Positions 44,019 through 53,255 are shown, counted from the first letter of the stretch. The stretch: 62,723 nt of DNA from Oceanospirillum sp048268485 (GCA_048268485.1 JBLWVL010000020.1:1-62723), one strand, 5' to 3'. Notes: generated from the sequence alone by a model not told the origin. Translations and numbers: made by a program.

Positions 44019-45995
44019 ATGCCTTTTATGCAGACGTTAAGATTTAATCAATTGTCGATTACCAGTCGCGTATTGATATCCCCGATTACTATTTTATTCC
44101 TGCTCGTTACAATCAGCGCTATTGCTCTGCTTTCTCTGAAACAGATCGACCGGGACGTAGCCGCAGCCACGACTCAGATCGCGCCGATGACAGAGCAGGC
44201 ACAAGCCATTAGCGAATACCTGTCTCAACAGAGGATTCTGGTGCTTAACTACCAGCAAAATCCTCAGCCGCTGATGCTGGACGAGTTTGCAACCCGCGAA
44301 GAAGCCTTCAGCGCTAATCTGGAAAAACTACGCCCTTACATGACCTCATCAGGTCAACAGGAACGACTGAATCAGGTACAGCAGTTGAACAAACAGTATT
44401 CTGATCTGTTCCGGGATCAACTGGTGGGCTTTATGGGGCAGCAGCAAAGCCTGCGGGAAAACCTGGAATCAGCCTCCCGAGGTACAGACCGCGCTATCAA
44501 AAAGCTAGTAATTCTGGCTAATGACAACAATCAGGGAGAGCTAACAGTTCTGGTCAGCGAGCTACAGGCAAACTTCCAGCAAGCCCGTATCTTCCTGCAC
44601 CAATATTTGACTCAACGGGATGATAGCCTTCTGGCAGAGGCTGAGTATTATCTGGAGGAAGCTCATGCTTTTCAGCAAAAGCTGGATAGCCCAGAGCTGA
44701 GTGACAAGATGCACTATCGCATCGCACAGCTGGCTAAATCTCTGGACGGTGTCGCCCTAATCATCAGTGAAGGCCGCCAGCTCACCCATCAGCGCCAGCA
44801 GGTTCAGGTGGATCTGGACAAGACCAGTGAGGCAATCTCTGTCGCCGCATCAGATCTGAACCAAAGTATTCTGACCCTGCTGAGTGACACCAGCGAAACA
44901 GTAAAAACGCTAACCCAAAAGACGCGCTCAGGTCTGATTGGAGCCAGCGCTGCTGCAGCCATTATTGGGTTACTGCTGGCAGTTATTATCAGCCGGAATG
45001 TACGCCGCATTCTGCTACAGCTCAACCAACGCCTGACCGATATTGCCTCAGGAGATGGTGACCTGACAGCCCGTCTGCCAGAGCAGGGGGGGCAGGAGCT
45101 GAGTCTGATCGCCCGCAGCTTTAATCAGTTTATAATCAAACTGCAGACACTGATTCAACAGCTGGTACGCAGTACTGACAGCCTGGCCTCTGCCAGCAGT
45201 CAGCTGGCCACCAACAGCCAGCAGAGCCTGATCAATGCTCAGCAGCAACAGGTCAGTGTTCATTCTATTAATAGTGCGGTCAATGAACTGGTCGACCAGA
45301 TTGCTGCTATTGATCATAACGCACAGCAAGCCAACCAGGTCAGCCAGGACACAGAAGACTCGGCCTTAGCCGGTCAGGATGATATTGAACAAACACACTC
45401 GGCCCTGGAAAGCCTGTCGGCTCAGCTCAACAGCTGCTCCCAGCGTGTGATGGGATTAAGTGAACGCACCGATAATATTTCTGAAATCACTGATGATATT
45501 CAGGGGATTGCCGACCAGACTAGCTTACTGGCACTAAACGCGGCCATTGAAGCGGCCCGCGCTGGCGAACATGGCCGAGGATTTGCCGTCGTCGCAGATG
45601 AGGTGCGTCACCTGGCCAGCCGGACTCACCAGATGACAGAGCAGATCGTATCTATCATTCGGGATATCAGCGATGAAGTTCAGCAGGCCTGCTCTGATAT
45701 GAAGCTCCTGCAGCATCAGTCTGATGAAACACTGCAGCTGGCAGGTAAGACTCATCATGCGTTACAGAATATAAGCCATTGCGCCCTGAAAACCCGTGAA
45801 CAGATCGCCTCAATCGCCGAATCATCAGAACAGCAAACAAGTCAGGTTCGGGCTCTGCAGGAGCAAAGCGGAGCACTACAGCAGACCTTAGATGAAGCAA
45901 CTCAAGCCAGTGAAGAGCGGGCGGAGGCCAGCCAGATTTTGGACACTTTAAGTCAGGATCTGCAACATATGGCACGCCAATTCCGCACGGAATAA
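44019..45995 (+). CDS. methyl-accepting chemotaxis protein with helical (HBM-like) sensor
   Basis: 658 aa. TM1 (~20-40), an all-helical periplasmic region of ~260 residues rich in Gln and Leu (length fits the helical bimodular HBM sensor), TM2 (~307-325), HAMP (~326-378), MCP domain with tip GIADQTSLLALNAAIEAARA (~496-515). HBM receptors such as McpS bind TCA-cycle acids or other small metabolites; the ligand is unknown here. An alternative start is Met4. The 3' end is followed by a 15-bp perfect hairpin. Confidence 0.88.
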   Translation: MPFMQTLRFNQLSITSRVLISPITILFLLVTISAIALLSLKQIDRDVAAATTQIAPMTEQAQAISEYLSQQRILVLNYQQNPQPLMLDEFATREEAFSANLEKLRPYMTSSGQQERLNQVQQLNKQYSDLFRDQLVGFMGQQQSLRENLESASRGTDRAIKKLVILANDNNQGELTVLVSELQANFQQARIFLHQYLTQRDDSLLAEAEYYLEEAHAFQQKLDSPELSDKMHYRIAQLAKSLDGVALIISEGRQLTHQRQQVQVDLDKTSEAISVAASDLNQSILTLLSDTSETVKTLTQKTRSGLIGASAAAAIIGLLLAVIISRNVRRILLQLNQRLTDIASGDGDLTARLPEQGGQELSLIARSFNQFIIKLQTLIQQLVRSTDSLASASSQLATNSQQSLINAQQQQVSVHSINSAVNELVDQIAAIDHNAQQANQVSQDTEDSALAGQDDIEQTHSALESLSAQLNSCSQRVMGLSERTDNISEITDDIQGIADQTSLLALNAAIEAARAGEHGRGFAVVADEVRHLASRTHQMTEQIVSIIRDISDEVQQACSDMKLLQHQSDETLQLAGKTHHALQNISHCALKTREQIASIAESSEQQTSQVRALQEQSGALQQTLDEATQASEERAEASQILDTLSQDLQHMARQFRTE

Positions 45996-46048
45996 CCGGA
46001 TAGCAGCAAGTGCTTTTGACTCCCGTTTATGCAACTAAAAAGTATTTT

Positions 46049-46085
46049 CCAGTATCTGATCATTAATTTCATGATCAGATACTGG
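46049..46085 (+). terminator. long perfect hairpin after the HBM-like chemoreceptor
   Basis: CCAGTATCTGATCAT pairs perfectly with ATGATCAGATACTGG, loop TAATTTC, followed by TGCTTTGCTTTTC. A terminator is likely, although the T-run is interrupted. Confidence 0.55.
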
Positions 46086-46145
46086 TGCTTTGCTTTTCTC
46101 AGATGTACCTTAGCCCCTATCTGAACAAGCACCTTCAACAATAAT

Positions 46146-46166
46146 AAAAACTGCCCCCTAAGGCAG
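46146..46166 (-). terminator. weak minus-strand hairpin with T-run
   Basis: Minus-strand CTGCC/GGCAG with a 6-nt loop, then TTTTTATTATT. There is no minus-strand gene immediately upstream, so if real it would end an unidentified short transcript or act as a read-through block. The remaining part of 45996-46342 shows no gene. Confidence 0.3.
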
Positions 46167-46342
46167 GCCTCTTGCAAAGCCAAAACTCAATTCGGCTGCC
46201 CCAGTAAGAATCATATACTCAGGTATACTCCCTCAACCCTGATCACTGTACGGGATGGAAGCTATCTGAAGTTGTTTGTCTATACCATATATTTTGCTCC
46301 GGCCTTTATGATAAAAATCAGTTAGTGCCGGTGGAGTTATCT

Positions 46343-47530
46343 ATGTCTCAAGCCGCTGATACCGCTATTCAACGCCATCAAGCTGACTTCTGGAAAGCCA
46401 GCCTTGCACTCTTTTCCGGTGCCTTTGTCACCTTTGCTAACCTGTACAGCACCCAGCCGCTGCTCCCTCTGCTCGCCCGTGAGTTTAATATTTCTCCGAC
46501 GGCTGCCAGTCTAAGCCTTTCTGTCGCAACAGCTTCCTTGGCGGTGGCCCTGCTGTTTACGCCAGGGCTTTCCGACAGGGTCGGGAGAAAAAGCGTAATG
46601 GTGACGGCTTTGCTGCTGGCTTCAGTGCTGGGCTTTGTGGTTACCTTTGTTCAGCACTACAGTTTGCTGCTGATTATTCGAGGTCTGCAGGGCTTTGCAC
46701 TAGCGGGTTTGGCATCCATTGCGATGACCTATGTAAATGAAGAGTTCAGCCAAGAGTGTCGAGGGCTCGCCATGGGGCTCTACGTCAGCGGAACAACCGT
46801 CGGCGGCATGTCTGGTCGTATCATCACCGGATCACTGACAGAGCTCTATGACTGGCATTTAGCACTACAGGTGCTGGCCGGTATCAGTCTTGTCTGCAGC
46901 CTTATCTTTGCCTTTGCTCTACCTGCATCGAAGCACTTCTCCCCGCAAAGTCTCTCGTTAAAAGTAATGGCAAAAGGCTTTGCGCATCACCTCCGGCACT
47001 GGCCGCAGCTGGGGCGCTTTCTGCATGGTTTCCTGCTGATGGGCGGCCTGGTAACCCTCTATAATTACGTCAGTTTCCGCCTGCAGGAAGAACCGTATCT
47101 GTTGACTGAAGCGGCCATTGGCTGGTTGTTTGTTATCTACCTACTGGGTACTTTCAGTTCCACCTGGATGGGAGCTAAAGCGGATAGGTTTGGCCCTCGT
47201 CCGATTCTGCTGACCTGTATGCTACTGATGTTGGTGGGACTCTTGCTCACGATACTGGATGGGCTCTGGGTTATCATTGCCTCGATGGGTATCTTCACTT
47301 TTGGTTTCTTTGGTGCTCACTCTATTGTCAGTAGCTGGGTTGGGCAGGCCAGCCATAAGTACAAGGCTCAGGCATCTGCACTGTATCTGCTGTTTTACTA
47401 TGCCGGTTCCAGCCTGATCGGCTCAATAGGAGGCTACTTCTGGAGTCACTGGCAGTGGCCAGGCATTACCGGACTGGTGTTGGCTCTGGTCTGTATCAGC
47501 GGCCTGATCGCTCTGACTTCAAAAGACTAA
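46343..47530 (+). CDS. MFS transporter, YnfM/AraJ-like
   Basis: 395 aa from the ATG at 46343, with GGAG 6 nt upstream (an upstream GTG at 46325 is in frame but poor). Twelve predicted helices. The MFS loop 2-3 motif appears as GLSDRVGRKSVMV (~75-87), with NLYSTQPLLPLLAREFNIS in the first helix pair, typical of the YnfM drug/sugar efflux subfamily. Substrate unknown. No adjacent regulator. Confidence 0.82.
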   Translation: MSQAADTAIQRHQADFWKASLALFSGAFVTFANLYSTQPLLPLLAREFNISPTAASLSLSVATASLAVALLFTPGLSDRVGRKSVMVTALLLASVLGFVVTFVQHYSLLLIIRGLQGFALAGLASIAMTYVNEEFSQECRGLAMGLYVSGTTVGGMSGRIITGSLTELYDWHLALQVLAGISLVCSLIFAFALPASKHFSPQSLSLKVMAKGFAHHLRHWPQLGRFLHGFLLMGGLVTLYNYVSFRLQEEPYLLTEAAIGWLFVIYLLGTFSSTWMGAKADRFGPRPILLTCMLLMLVGLLLTILDGLWVIIASMGIFTFGFFGAHSIVSSWVGQASHKYKAQASALYLLFYYAGSSLIGSIGGYFWSHWQWPGITGLVLALVCISGLIALTSKD

Positions 47531-47562
47531 AAGTGGCATTCAATCTGGCAACAGTTACAACG

Positions 47563-47599
47563 AAAAGGCCGCTGAGGAATAACCTCAGCGGCCTTTTTT
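47563..47599. terminator. bidirectional terminator between MFS and chemoreceptor genes
   Basis: AAAAGGCCGCTGAGG pairs with CCTCAGCGGCCTTTT, loop AATAA, flanked by T-run on the plus strand and A-tract on the other. Confidence 0.9.
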
Positions 47600-47638
47600 A
47601 CAGCTTATTTTCACTACCTATAACTTAGTGGACCATTA

Positions 47639-49273
47639 TCAGACCTTGAACTGACGCACCAGGTTATGCAGGGTATCAGCCTGGCCGGCAAGTTCATCAC
47701 TGGCTACATTCACCTGATCTGTAGATTCGGAAGTAGTTTGAGACAGATCGACGATATTAACCACATTCCGGTTAATCTCTTCAGCTACCAGTGACTGTTC
47801 TTCTGCAGCGCTGGCAATCATATCGTTCATATCACGGATAGACTCAACCGCTGACAGGATCGTATCCAGTGAGCCACCCGCTTCAGTTGCCGTAGCCTCT
47901 GTTGCTTCAGTATATTTCAGGCTCTCATCAATAACAGTAACCGCTTTCATTGCTGCACTTTGCAGCTGTTCGATCATACCCTGAATCTCATCTGTACTTT
48001 GCTGAGTTCGCTGAGCCAATGTCCGTACTTCATCAGCCACAACAGCAAACCCCCGACCATGCTCACCGGCACGAGCCGCTTCAATTGCAGCATTTAATGC
48101 CAGAAGATTCGTCTGCTCTGCCACGTTGCGGATAACATCCAGTACGCCACCAATATTTTCACTATCGGAGCGCAGCGTCTGAATCACATCTGCTGAGTTT
48201 TTCACCTGCCCATTCAGATCATGAATTGCCCGGATCGCATCTTCCACCTGAGCCTTACCCTGTCGGGCTTGCTCATCCGCACGATTTGCAGCCGCCGCCG
48301 CTTCACCGGCATTCTGTGCAACCTCATGCACTGTCGTGGACATTTCGTGAATTGCTGTCGCAACCTGATCGGTTTCTTTGGCCTGCTGCGTAATGGTACG
48401 GCTGCTTTCCCGGGTGATCGACGACAACTCTTCTGCGGCAGCCGATACCGCCTCTGAAGACTGACTCGCCTGAATAATCACCTGATGAATCCGTTCCACA
48501 AAGGTATTGAAATGGAACGTCAGCTGAGTAATCTCATCATTGCCCCGTACACGCAAACGAGAAGTCAGATCACCTTCTCCCTGACCGATATCCTGCATCG
48601 CCGCCACCGTCATTTTTAATGGACGGGTAATACTCCGGGCGATCAAGCCAGCAACGACTGCCATAATACCAATAATCACAACAGCAGCGGACAACACCGA
48701 AACCATCTGGCGATTAAACTGTGCATCAATATCATCAATATATGCGCCGGTACCAATAGCCCAACCCCAGGGTTTATAAGCCAGAACGTAGGAAATTTTA
48801 GGTACAGGTTTATCTGAATCAGCACGGTTCCAACTGTACTCTGTGATAAAATCACCGGAATCTGCCAAGGCACGATCCATACCACTAAAGAAATACTTAC
48901 CATGTACATCTTTAATGGTTTTAAGATCTTTGCCGATCAGCTTGTCGCTGACATGCATCAGCGTGATGCCCTGCAAATCCTGAATCCAGAAATAATCATT
49001 CTGACCAAAGCGTATTGGCCCAATTAATTTCATGGCCTGACTTTGCGCTTCATCCAGGCTTAATGCCCCGGACTGAACCTGTGAGTTTAATCCATCTAGC
49101 ATACTGATAACGGATTCACTCAGGTGACGAAGCTCACCAGTCTTCTGCTCGGTATAACCCTCACGGGAATATTGAAGAGAGACGAACAAAAGGATACTGA
49201 TAGAGGCAAAAGCCAAAATCAGCAGCAGCCAAATGCGCAGCTGTATCGGGATACGACGTAGGATTGTTTCCAT
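47639..49273 (-). CDS. methyl-accepting chemotaxis protein, sCache_2 type
   Basis: 544 aa. TM1 (~12-32), sCache_2 sensor (~40-185; NDYFWIQDLQGITLMHVSDK and WGWAIGTGAYIDDI), TM2 (~190-215), HAMP (~216-270), MCP domain with tip NVAEQTNLLALNAAIEAARA (~384-403), ending ADTLHNLVRQFKV. The sensor is related to that of the receptor at 28344 but diverged, so the two may bind different small carboxylates. A decayed 3' end of a paralogue lies upstream at 49518-49571. Confidence 0.92.
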   Translation of the reverse strand: METILRRIPIQLRIWLLLILAFASISILLFVSLQYSREGYTEQKTGELRHLSESVISMLDGLNSQVQSGALSLDEAQSQAMKLIGPIRFGQNDYFWIQDLQGITLMHVSDKLIGKDLKTIKDVHGKYFFSGMDRALADSGDFITEYSWNRADSDKPVPKISYVLAYKPWGWAIGTGAYIDDIDAQFNRQMVSVLSAAVVIIGIMAVVAGLIARSITRPLKMTVAAMQDIGQGEGDLTSRLRVRGNDEITQLTFHFNTFVERIHQVIIQASQSSEAVSAAAEELSSITRESSRTITQQAKETDQVATAIHEMSTTVHEVAQNAGEAAAAANRADEQARQGKAQVEDAIRAIHDLNGQVKNSADVIQTLRSDSENIGGVLDVIRNVAEQTNLLALNAAIEAARAGEHGRGFAVVADEVRTLAQRTQQSTDEIQGMIEQLQSAAMKAVTVIDESLKYTEATEATATEAGGSLDTILSAVESIRDMNDMIASAAEEQSLVAEEINRNVVNIVDLSQTTSESTDQVNVASDELAGQADTLHNLVRQFKV

Positions 49274-49460
49274 TAGAAATTCCTTAACTCTTGCATAGAA
49301 GCGAAGCGGCTGTGTATACCCTGTTATTGCTTTTTTAGTTGCAGGATACCAACCTAACGTACGCTTGATTTTTTGTTATGCCCTCATACGACGACATAAA
49401 CTTTCTCAAATCAAGTTATTAGCGTTACTCAATATTTCAGTATGTAACAAATGTTAGGCA

Positions 49461-49496
49461 AAAAAAAGCGGAGCAGCTAATTAGCTGCTCCGCTTT
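49461..49496 (-). terminator. orphan terminator of the decayed chemoreceptor gene
   Basis: AAAGCGGAGCAGCTAA pairs perfectly (16 bp) with TTAGCTGCTCCGCTTT. On the minus strand it is followed by four more T. It stands 22 nt past the stop of the gene relic at 49518. Confidence 0.85.
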
Positions 49497-49517
49497 CAGA
49501 GTATTTCTTGCGCTCAG

Positions 49518-49571
49518 TCAGACTCGGAACTGTCGCACCAGACTGTGCAAGCTGTCCGCCTGCTTTGCCAG
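49518..49571 (-). pseudogene. 3' remnant of a chemoreceptor (MCP) gene
   Basis: The minus strand encodes LAKQADSLHSLVRQFRV and a TGA stop, matching the C-terminus of the neighbouring intact receptor (GQADTLHNLVRQFKV); nucleotide identity over this stretch is about 70%. An in-frame TAG stands immediately upstream and homology ends there. The relic keeps its own strong terminator. Best read as the leftover of a tandem MCP paralogue lost by deletion. The other parts of 49274-49712 hold only promoter-type sequence. Confidence 0.8.
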
Positions 49572-49712
49572 CTATCTCTGACTGCCTTATGACATAGATT
49601 CATAAATCTGATCATTTTGTTTTATTGAAAGCATTCGGCATAAAAGCCAGAATGAACCCGCGTTGAAAGACGACTTTCTGCAACATAAAAATAATCACCT
49701 CGAGGCCTAACT

Positions 49713-50699
49713 ATGCAAGCGATGGTAATCCGTCAGTACGGAAACTCTAATGTATTTGAATCCACCGAAATGCCTGCACCTGCCATTGAACCGGGGCATG
49801 TCATCATTAAGGTCGCAGCTTCCAGTGTGAACCCTCTGGATACCAAGATACGAGCTGGAGCAGTTCCGGCAAACCCAGAGTTCCCTGCGATTCTGCATGG
49901 CGATGTTTCCGGTATTGTCACCGAAGTGGGTGAAGGTGTAGACCGCTTTGAAGTAGGTGATGAAGTCTTTGGTTTTGCTGGTGGCATCAAGCGTTACCAG
50001 GGAGCTCTGGCGGACTATATGCTGGCAGATGCCAGATTAATTGCGAAGAAGCCTGAGAATATCGCTTTTGCAGAGGCGGCAGCCCTACCGGTAGTTTTCA
50101 TCACTGCCTGGAAAGCCCTGGTGGAACGCGCTCAGATTCAGCCACGGGATAAGGTGCTGATTCACGCAGGCACAGGTGGCGTAGGCCATGTTGCAATTCA
50201 GATTGCAAAGTGGGCCGGTGCGAAAGTTTATGCCACCGTATCAACGCCGGAAAAAGCAGAGATCGCCCGTAATCTGGGTGCCGATGAAGTGATCTCCTAC
50301 CGCGATGAATCCGTGGAAGAGTATGTCGCCCGCTGCACTGATGGCAAAGGCTTTGACGTGGTGTTTGATACCGTAGGTACTGACAACATGGATCGCTCCT
50401 TCCAAGCGGCAAAAGTCAGTGGCACGGTAGTCACGATTGCTGCTCGTTCAACCCATGACCTGTCCCCCCTGCACGGTAAGAACCTGACGCTGCATGTTGT
50501 CTTTATCGCGACACCTCTGGTTCATGGCGTAGACTTTGATGCTCAGGCAGAAGTAGTGGACGCTATGAGCAGCCTGGTCGGAGATGGCTATATTAAGCCC
50601 CTGCTGGATGAAGATATGTTCAGCTTTGAAGAAGTTGCCAAAGCCCATGACAAGGTTGAGGCGGGAACTGCCATCGGTAAAGTGGTGTTGCTGCGCTAA
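49713..50699 (+). CDS. zinc-less MDR quinone oxidoreductase
   Basis: 328 aa medium-chain dehydrogenase/reductase. GroES-like N-terminal half (HGDVSGIVTEVGEGVDRFEVGDEV, ~62-85) and a Rossmann domain with HAGTGGVGHVAIQIAKWAGA (~150-169) binding NADPH. It lacks the zinc-ligand Cys/His set of alcohol dehydrogenases, so a quinone or enone reductase is likely. A weak ribosome site precedes the ATG. The next gene starts within its stop (TAATG), forming an operon with a membrane protein. Confidence 0.85.
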   Translation: MQAMVIRQYGNSNVFESTEMPAPAIEPGHVIIKVAASSVNPLDTKIRAGAVPANPEFPAILHGDVSGIVTEVGEGVDRFEVGDEVFGFAGGIKRYQGALADYMLADARLIAKKPENIAFAEAAALPVVFITAWKALVERAQIQPRDKVLIHAGTGGVGHVAIQIAKWAGAKVYATVSTPEKAEIARNLGADEVISYRDESVEEYVARCTDGKGFDVVFDTVGTDNMDRSFQAAKVSGTVVTIAARSTHDLSPLHGKNLTLHVVFIATPLVHGVDFDAQAEVVDAMSSLVGDGYIKPLLDEDMFSFEEVAKAHDKVEAGTAIGKVVLLR

Positions 50700-51550
50700 T
50701 GACGACCTTGCTTCTGATTAAAATAGCGGTTTCCATCGCCACCGTTATTGGTCTGTCGCTGATTGCAGAGCATGTGAACCCGCGTATTGCGGGTTTACTT
50801 TCCGGTTATCCGCTGGGTACTGCCATTGCGCTTTTCTTTATCGGTTACGAGATCAGCCCTGAGTTTGCGGCTGAAGGGGCGGTGTACACTCTGGCGGGTT
50901 TTGCCAGCACCCTGATGTTAACCACCGGCTACCTTTTCGGCCTGAACCGCCTGACAACGGCCCGGGAACAACAGCAACAGGAAACCGGGAGCTGGATAGC
51001 TATCGCTCTGGCGGGTACATCCGGTATTGCGCTCTTTCTGATTTCAGGTCTGGCTATAGATCAACTGCAACTGAATCTGATCACCGCCGCCTGTCTGCCA
51101 ACACTGGCGATTCTTGCTTGCCTTTGGTTCTACCGGAATATCCCGGAAACCCAGGTCACAAAGCGGGTTACAATGTCAGTCTCAGTACTGCTGTTCCGAG
51201 CTGTTACAGCTGCGCTGATCGTGGTGCTAATTACCGGAGCAGCGCATATGCTACCTTCTTCCACAGCCGGTATTTTGGCCGCATTCCCAATCTCCATGTT
51301 TCCGTTTTTGATCCTGATGCACCGGACCTACGGCCCCGGCAAGGCACTGACAGTGATCAAACACTACCCAACAGGATTAGGCTCCCTGATGGTTTATGCC
51401 ACAGGAGTCGCTTGGTTTTACCCATCCCTTGGCCTTCTGTGGGGTACATTACTCTCATTGGGACTGGCAACTGTTTATCTGGCTATAGCTCCACCCTACA
51501 TGGATAGACTAAGACAGTTCCTGATCAGCAAGGCTCCCATTGAGTCGTAA
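50699..51550 (+). CDS. polytopic membrane protein with internal repeat
   Basis: 283 aa, about nine to ten helices. Two related segments, NPRIAGLLSGYPLGTAIALF (~27-46) and LPSSTAGILAAFPISMFPFL (~184-203), point to an internal duplication, typical of small transporters with two inverted or tandem halves. No family name can be assigned with confidence; a permease is likely. Start overlaps the stop of the oxidoreductase gene by one base, so the two are translationally coupled. Confidence 0.7.
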   Translation: MTTLLLIKIAVSIATVIGLSLIAEHVNPRIAGLLSGYPLGTAIALFFIGYEISPEFAAEGAVYTLAGFASTLMLTTGYLFGLNRLTTAREQQQQETGSWIAIALAGTSGIALFLISGLAIDQLQLNLITAACLPTLAILACLWFYRNIPETQVTKRVTMSVSVLLFRAVTAALIVVLITGAAHMLPSSTAGILAAFPISMFPFLILMHRTYGPGKALTVIKHYPTGLGSLMVYATGVAWFYPSLGLLWGTLLSLGLATVYLAIAPPYMDRLRQFLISKAPIES

Positions 51551-51616
51551 TGTCTCAGACGCGTTATGAGCCTGATGACCGATCAACGATAATGAAAACA
51601 AAAAATAAGGATACCC

Positions 51617-52009
51617 ATGTACACGCAAGTCATTAAACCTGCATTTTGTGATACCGATGCCCTTGGTCATATTAATAACACCAAGCTTCCGGTCTGGTTT
51701 GAACAGGCGCGCAACGACCTGTTTCATATCTTTACTCCGGATCTGGATCCGCAAAAGTGGCAGCTGATTCTGGCTAAAATCGAAGTGGAATACACCGGAG
51801 AGCTTTTCTATGGCCGGGACGTCACCATTAAGACCTATGTTGGTCATATTGGTAACTCCTCATTTCAGGTCTGTCAGGAAGCCTGGCAGGATGGAAAAAT
51901 GGGCGCAAAAGGTATCGCAACCATGGTGCATTACAGCTTTGCTGATAAAAAAAGCCAGCCTTTGACGGATCATCACCGCAAAGAGCTGGAACAGCTGCAG
52001 CAAGATTAA
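51617..52009 (+). CDS. acyl-CoA thioesterase, 4HBT hot-dog fold
   Basis: 130 aa single hot-dog domain. FCDTDALGHINNTKLPVWFE (~10-29) contains the conserved Asp and the His-Ile-Asn of 4-hydroxybenzoyl-CoA/YbgC-type thioesterases. Cytoplasmic; hydrolyses an acyl-CoA of unknown chain. AAGGAT precedes the ATG. It is followed 37 nt later by ybaK in the same direction and may be co-transcribed with the two upstream genes. Confidence 0.85.
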   Translation: MYTQVIKPAFCDTDALGHINNTKLPVWFEQARNDLFHIFTPDLDPQKWQLILAKIEVEYTGELFYGRDVTIKTYVGHIGNSSFQVCQEAWQDGKMGAKGIATMVHYSFADKKSQPLTDHHRKELEQLQQD

Positions 52010-52046
52010 TTAACTCTGGACCAAAGAGATTATCAGGAACTCAGTT

Positions 52047-52520
52047 ATGACCCCGGGAATTCGTCAGGCGAAAAAAGCCGGTATTCAGTATGAGATAAAA
52101 GAATACGCTCACGATACAGGTGCTGAATCATACGGCGGCGAAGCCGCCGCTGCACTGGGTTTATCAGAAGATCTTGTTTTCAAAACCCTGATGGCAAAAA
52201 GTAATGATGGCAAGCTGGTCGTTGCCGTAGTGCCTGTATCCGGCATTCTGGACCTTAAAGCCCTGGCGAAAGCCTTTGGATGCAAAAAGATGGAGATGGC
52301 GGAGCCGGCACTGGCGGAGAAAACCTCCGGCTATGTAGTGGGAGGTATCAGCCCGTTAGGGCAGAAGAAGCGCCTGCCGACCTTTATCGACGCCAGTGCT
52401 CAAGCACTTGAGGTCATACATGTCAGTGCCGGTAAGCGCGGCCTTGAGATCGCACTCAAACCAGGTGACCTTCTGACTCTGACAGGCGGCAAATGGGCCA
52501 GCATAGGCAAAACAGATTAA
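52047..52520 (+). CDS. ybaK: Cys-tRNA(Pro)/Cys-tRNA(Cys) deacylase
   Basis: 157 aa YbaK/EbsC protein. LGLSEDLVFKTLMAK (~35-50) carries the conserved catalytic-site Lys, and GGISPLGQKKRLPTFID (~98-114) is the family signature. It removes cysteine mis-attached to tRNA-Pro in trans to prolyl-tRNA synthetase. Complete length. It follows the thioesterase gene closely. Confidence 0.92.
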   Translation: MTPGIRQAKKAGIQYEIKEYAHDTGAESYGGEAAAALGLSEDLVFKTLMAKSNDGKLVVAVVPVSGILDLKALAKAFGCKKMEMAEPALAEKTSGYVVGGISPLGQKKRLPTFIDASAQALEVIHVSAGKRGLEIALKPGDLLTLTGGKWASIGKTD

Positions 52521-52551
52521 ATTCAGCCTGTTCTGGACAGTAATAAAAAAT

Positions 52552-52619
52552 CCCCGTCGAGCTTTTTAAATAAAGTGTCCAATTTTCTGGGACACTTCAA
52601 AATGAAATATCCAACGGGG
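52552..52619. repeat. nested inverted repeats between convergent genes
   Basis: Outer arms CCCCGT (52552-52557) and ACGGGG (52614-52619) enclose an inner perfect AAGTGTCC/GGACACTT (52573-52580 with 52590-52597). T-tracts lie on both flanks, so it may be a bidirectional terminator. The GTGTCC...GGACAC core also recalls insertion-sequence ends, but no transposase is present. Confidence 0.5.
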
Positions 52620-52632
52620 CTTTCATATCTGA

Positions 52633-53097
52633 TCAGAAGGCGTACATCACGCGAAGGCGAGGTACAAACCAGGGTTCTTCTTTATTTGTCGATGGGTTCC
52701 GTGGGCCATACAGCATCTGTACATCGCCAGAAACAACCCAGTTTTTGGATGGTGTAAACTCATAACCCATAGCACCTTCGATATAGAGGCGGGTACTGTG
52801 ATCAATATCCAGCAGCGCCCCAATCTGCATAAAGGAGCCGTAATAATAACGCTGGTTATAGACTTTATAATCCACACCTACCAGATAACGATCATCTTTC
52901 TGAGCAAGATCCACAAACAAGGCATCCTCACGGCCCAGAGCTTTCTGGAATGTCAGACTGGCCATGCCTCCATCCTGCACCGGATCAAACCAGCGAATCA
53001 GATCAGTTCCTATGGCATAATCCGTTGCGGCGGCGGTGGCTGTACCGGAAGTAATAAACGCAGCGACCAATGTACAGACACGCAACAAGTTCTTCAT
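52633..53097 (-). CDS. small exported beta-barrel-like protein
   Basis: 154 aa from the ATG at 53097 (AGGA 8-9 nt upstream); an in-frame upstream start at 53136 lacks a ribosome site. Signal peptide MKNLLRVCTLVAAFITSGTA (residues 1-20, cleaved near TAAA). The mature part has alternating strands with aromatics (YNQRYYYGSFMQIGALLDID) and a C-terminal Phe (RLRVMYAF), the outer-membrane barrel signature. Function unknown. Confidence 0.72.
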   Translation of the reverse strand: MKNLLRVCTLVAAFITSGTATAAATDYAIGTDLIRWFDPVQDGGMASLTFQKALGREDALFVDLAQKDDRYLVGVDYKVYNQRYYYGSFMQIGALLDIDHSTRLYIEGAMGYEFTPSKNWVVSGDVQMLYGPRNPSTNKEEPWFVPRLRVMYAF

Positions 53098-53255
53098 TAT
53101 TCGCTTTCCTATATTTTCTGAGTCAAAATAAATCATCTCTGGGTCATAACCAGATAACTTTGAGTCAAGAGAGTGCTTTTTGGTTCAAATTTGCCAGCCA
53201 TTATACTGGAAAGCGGCCCTCAAACGCAGTAAAGACTGAGTGGATAAACAGATAG

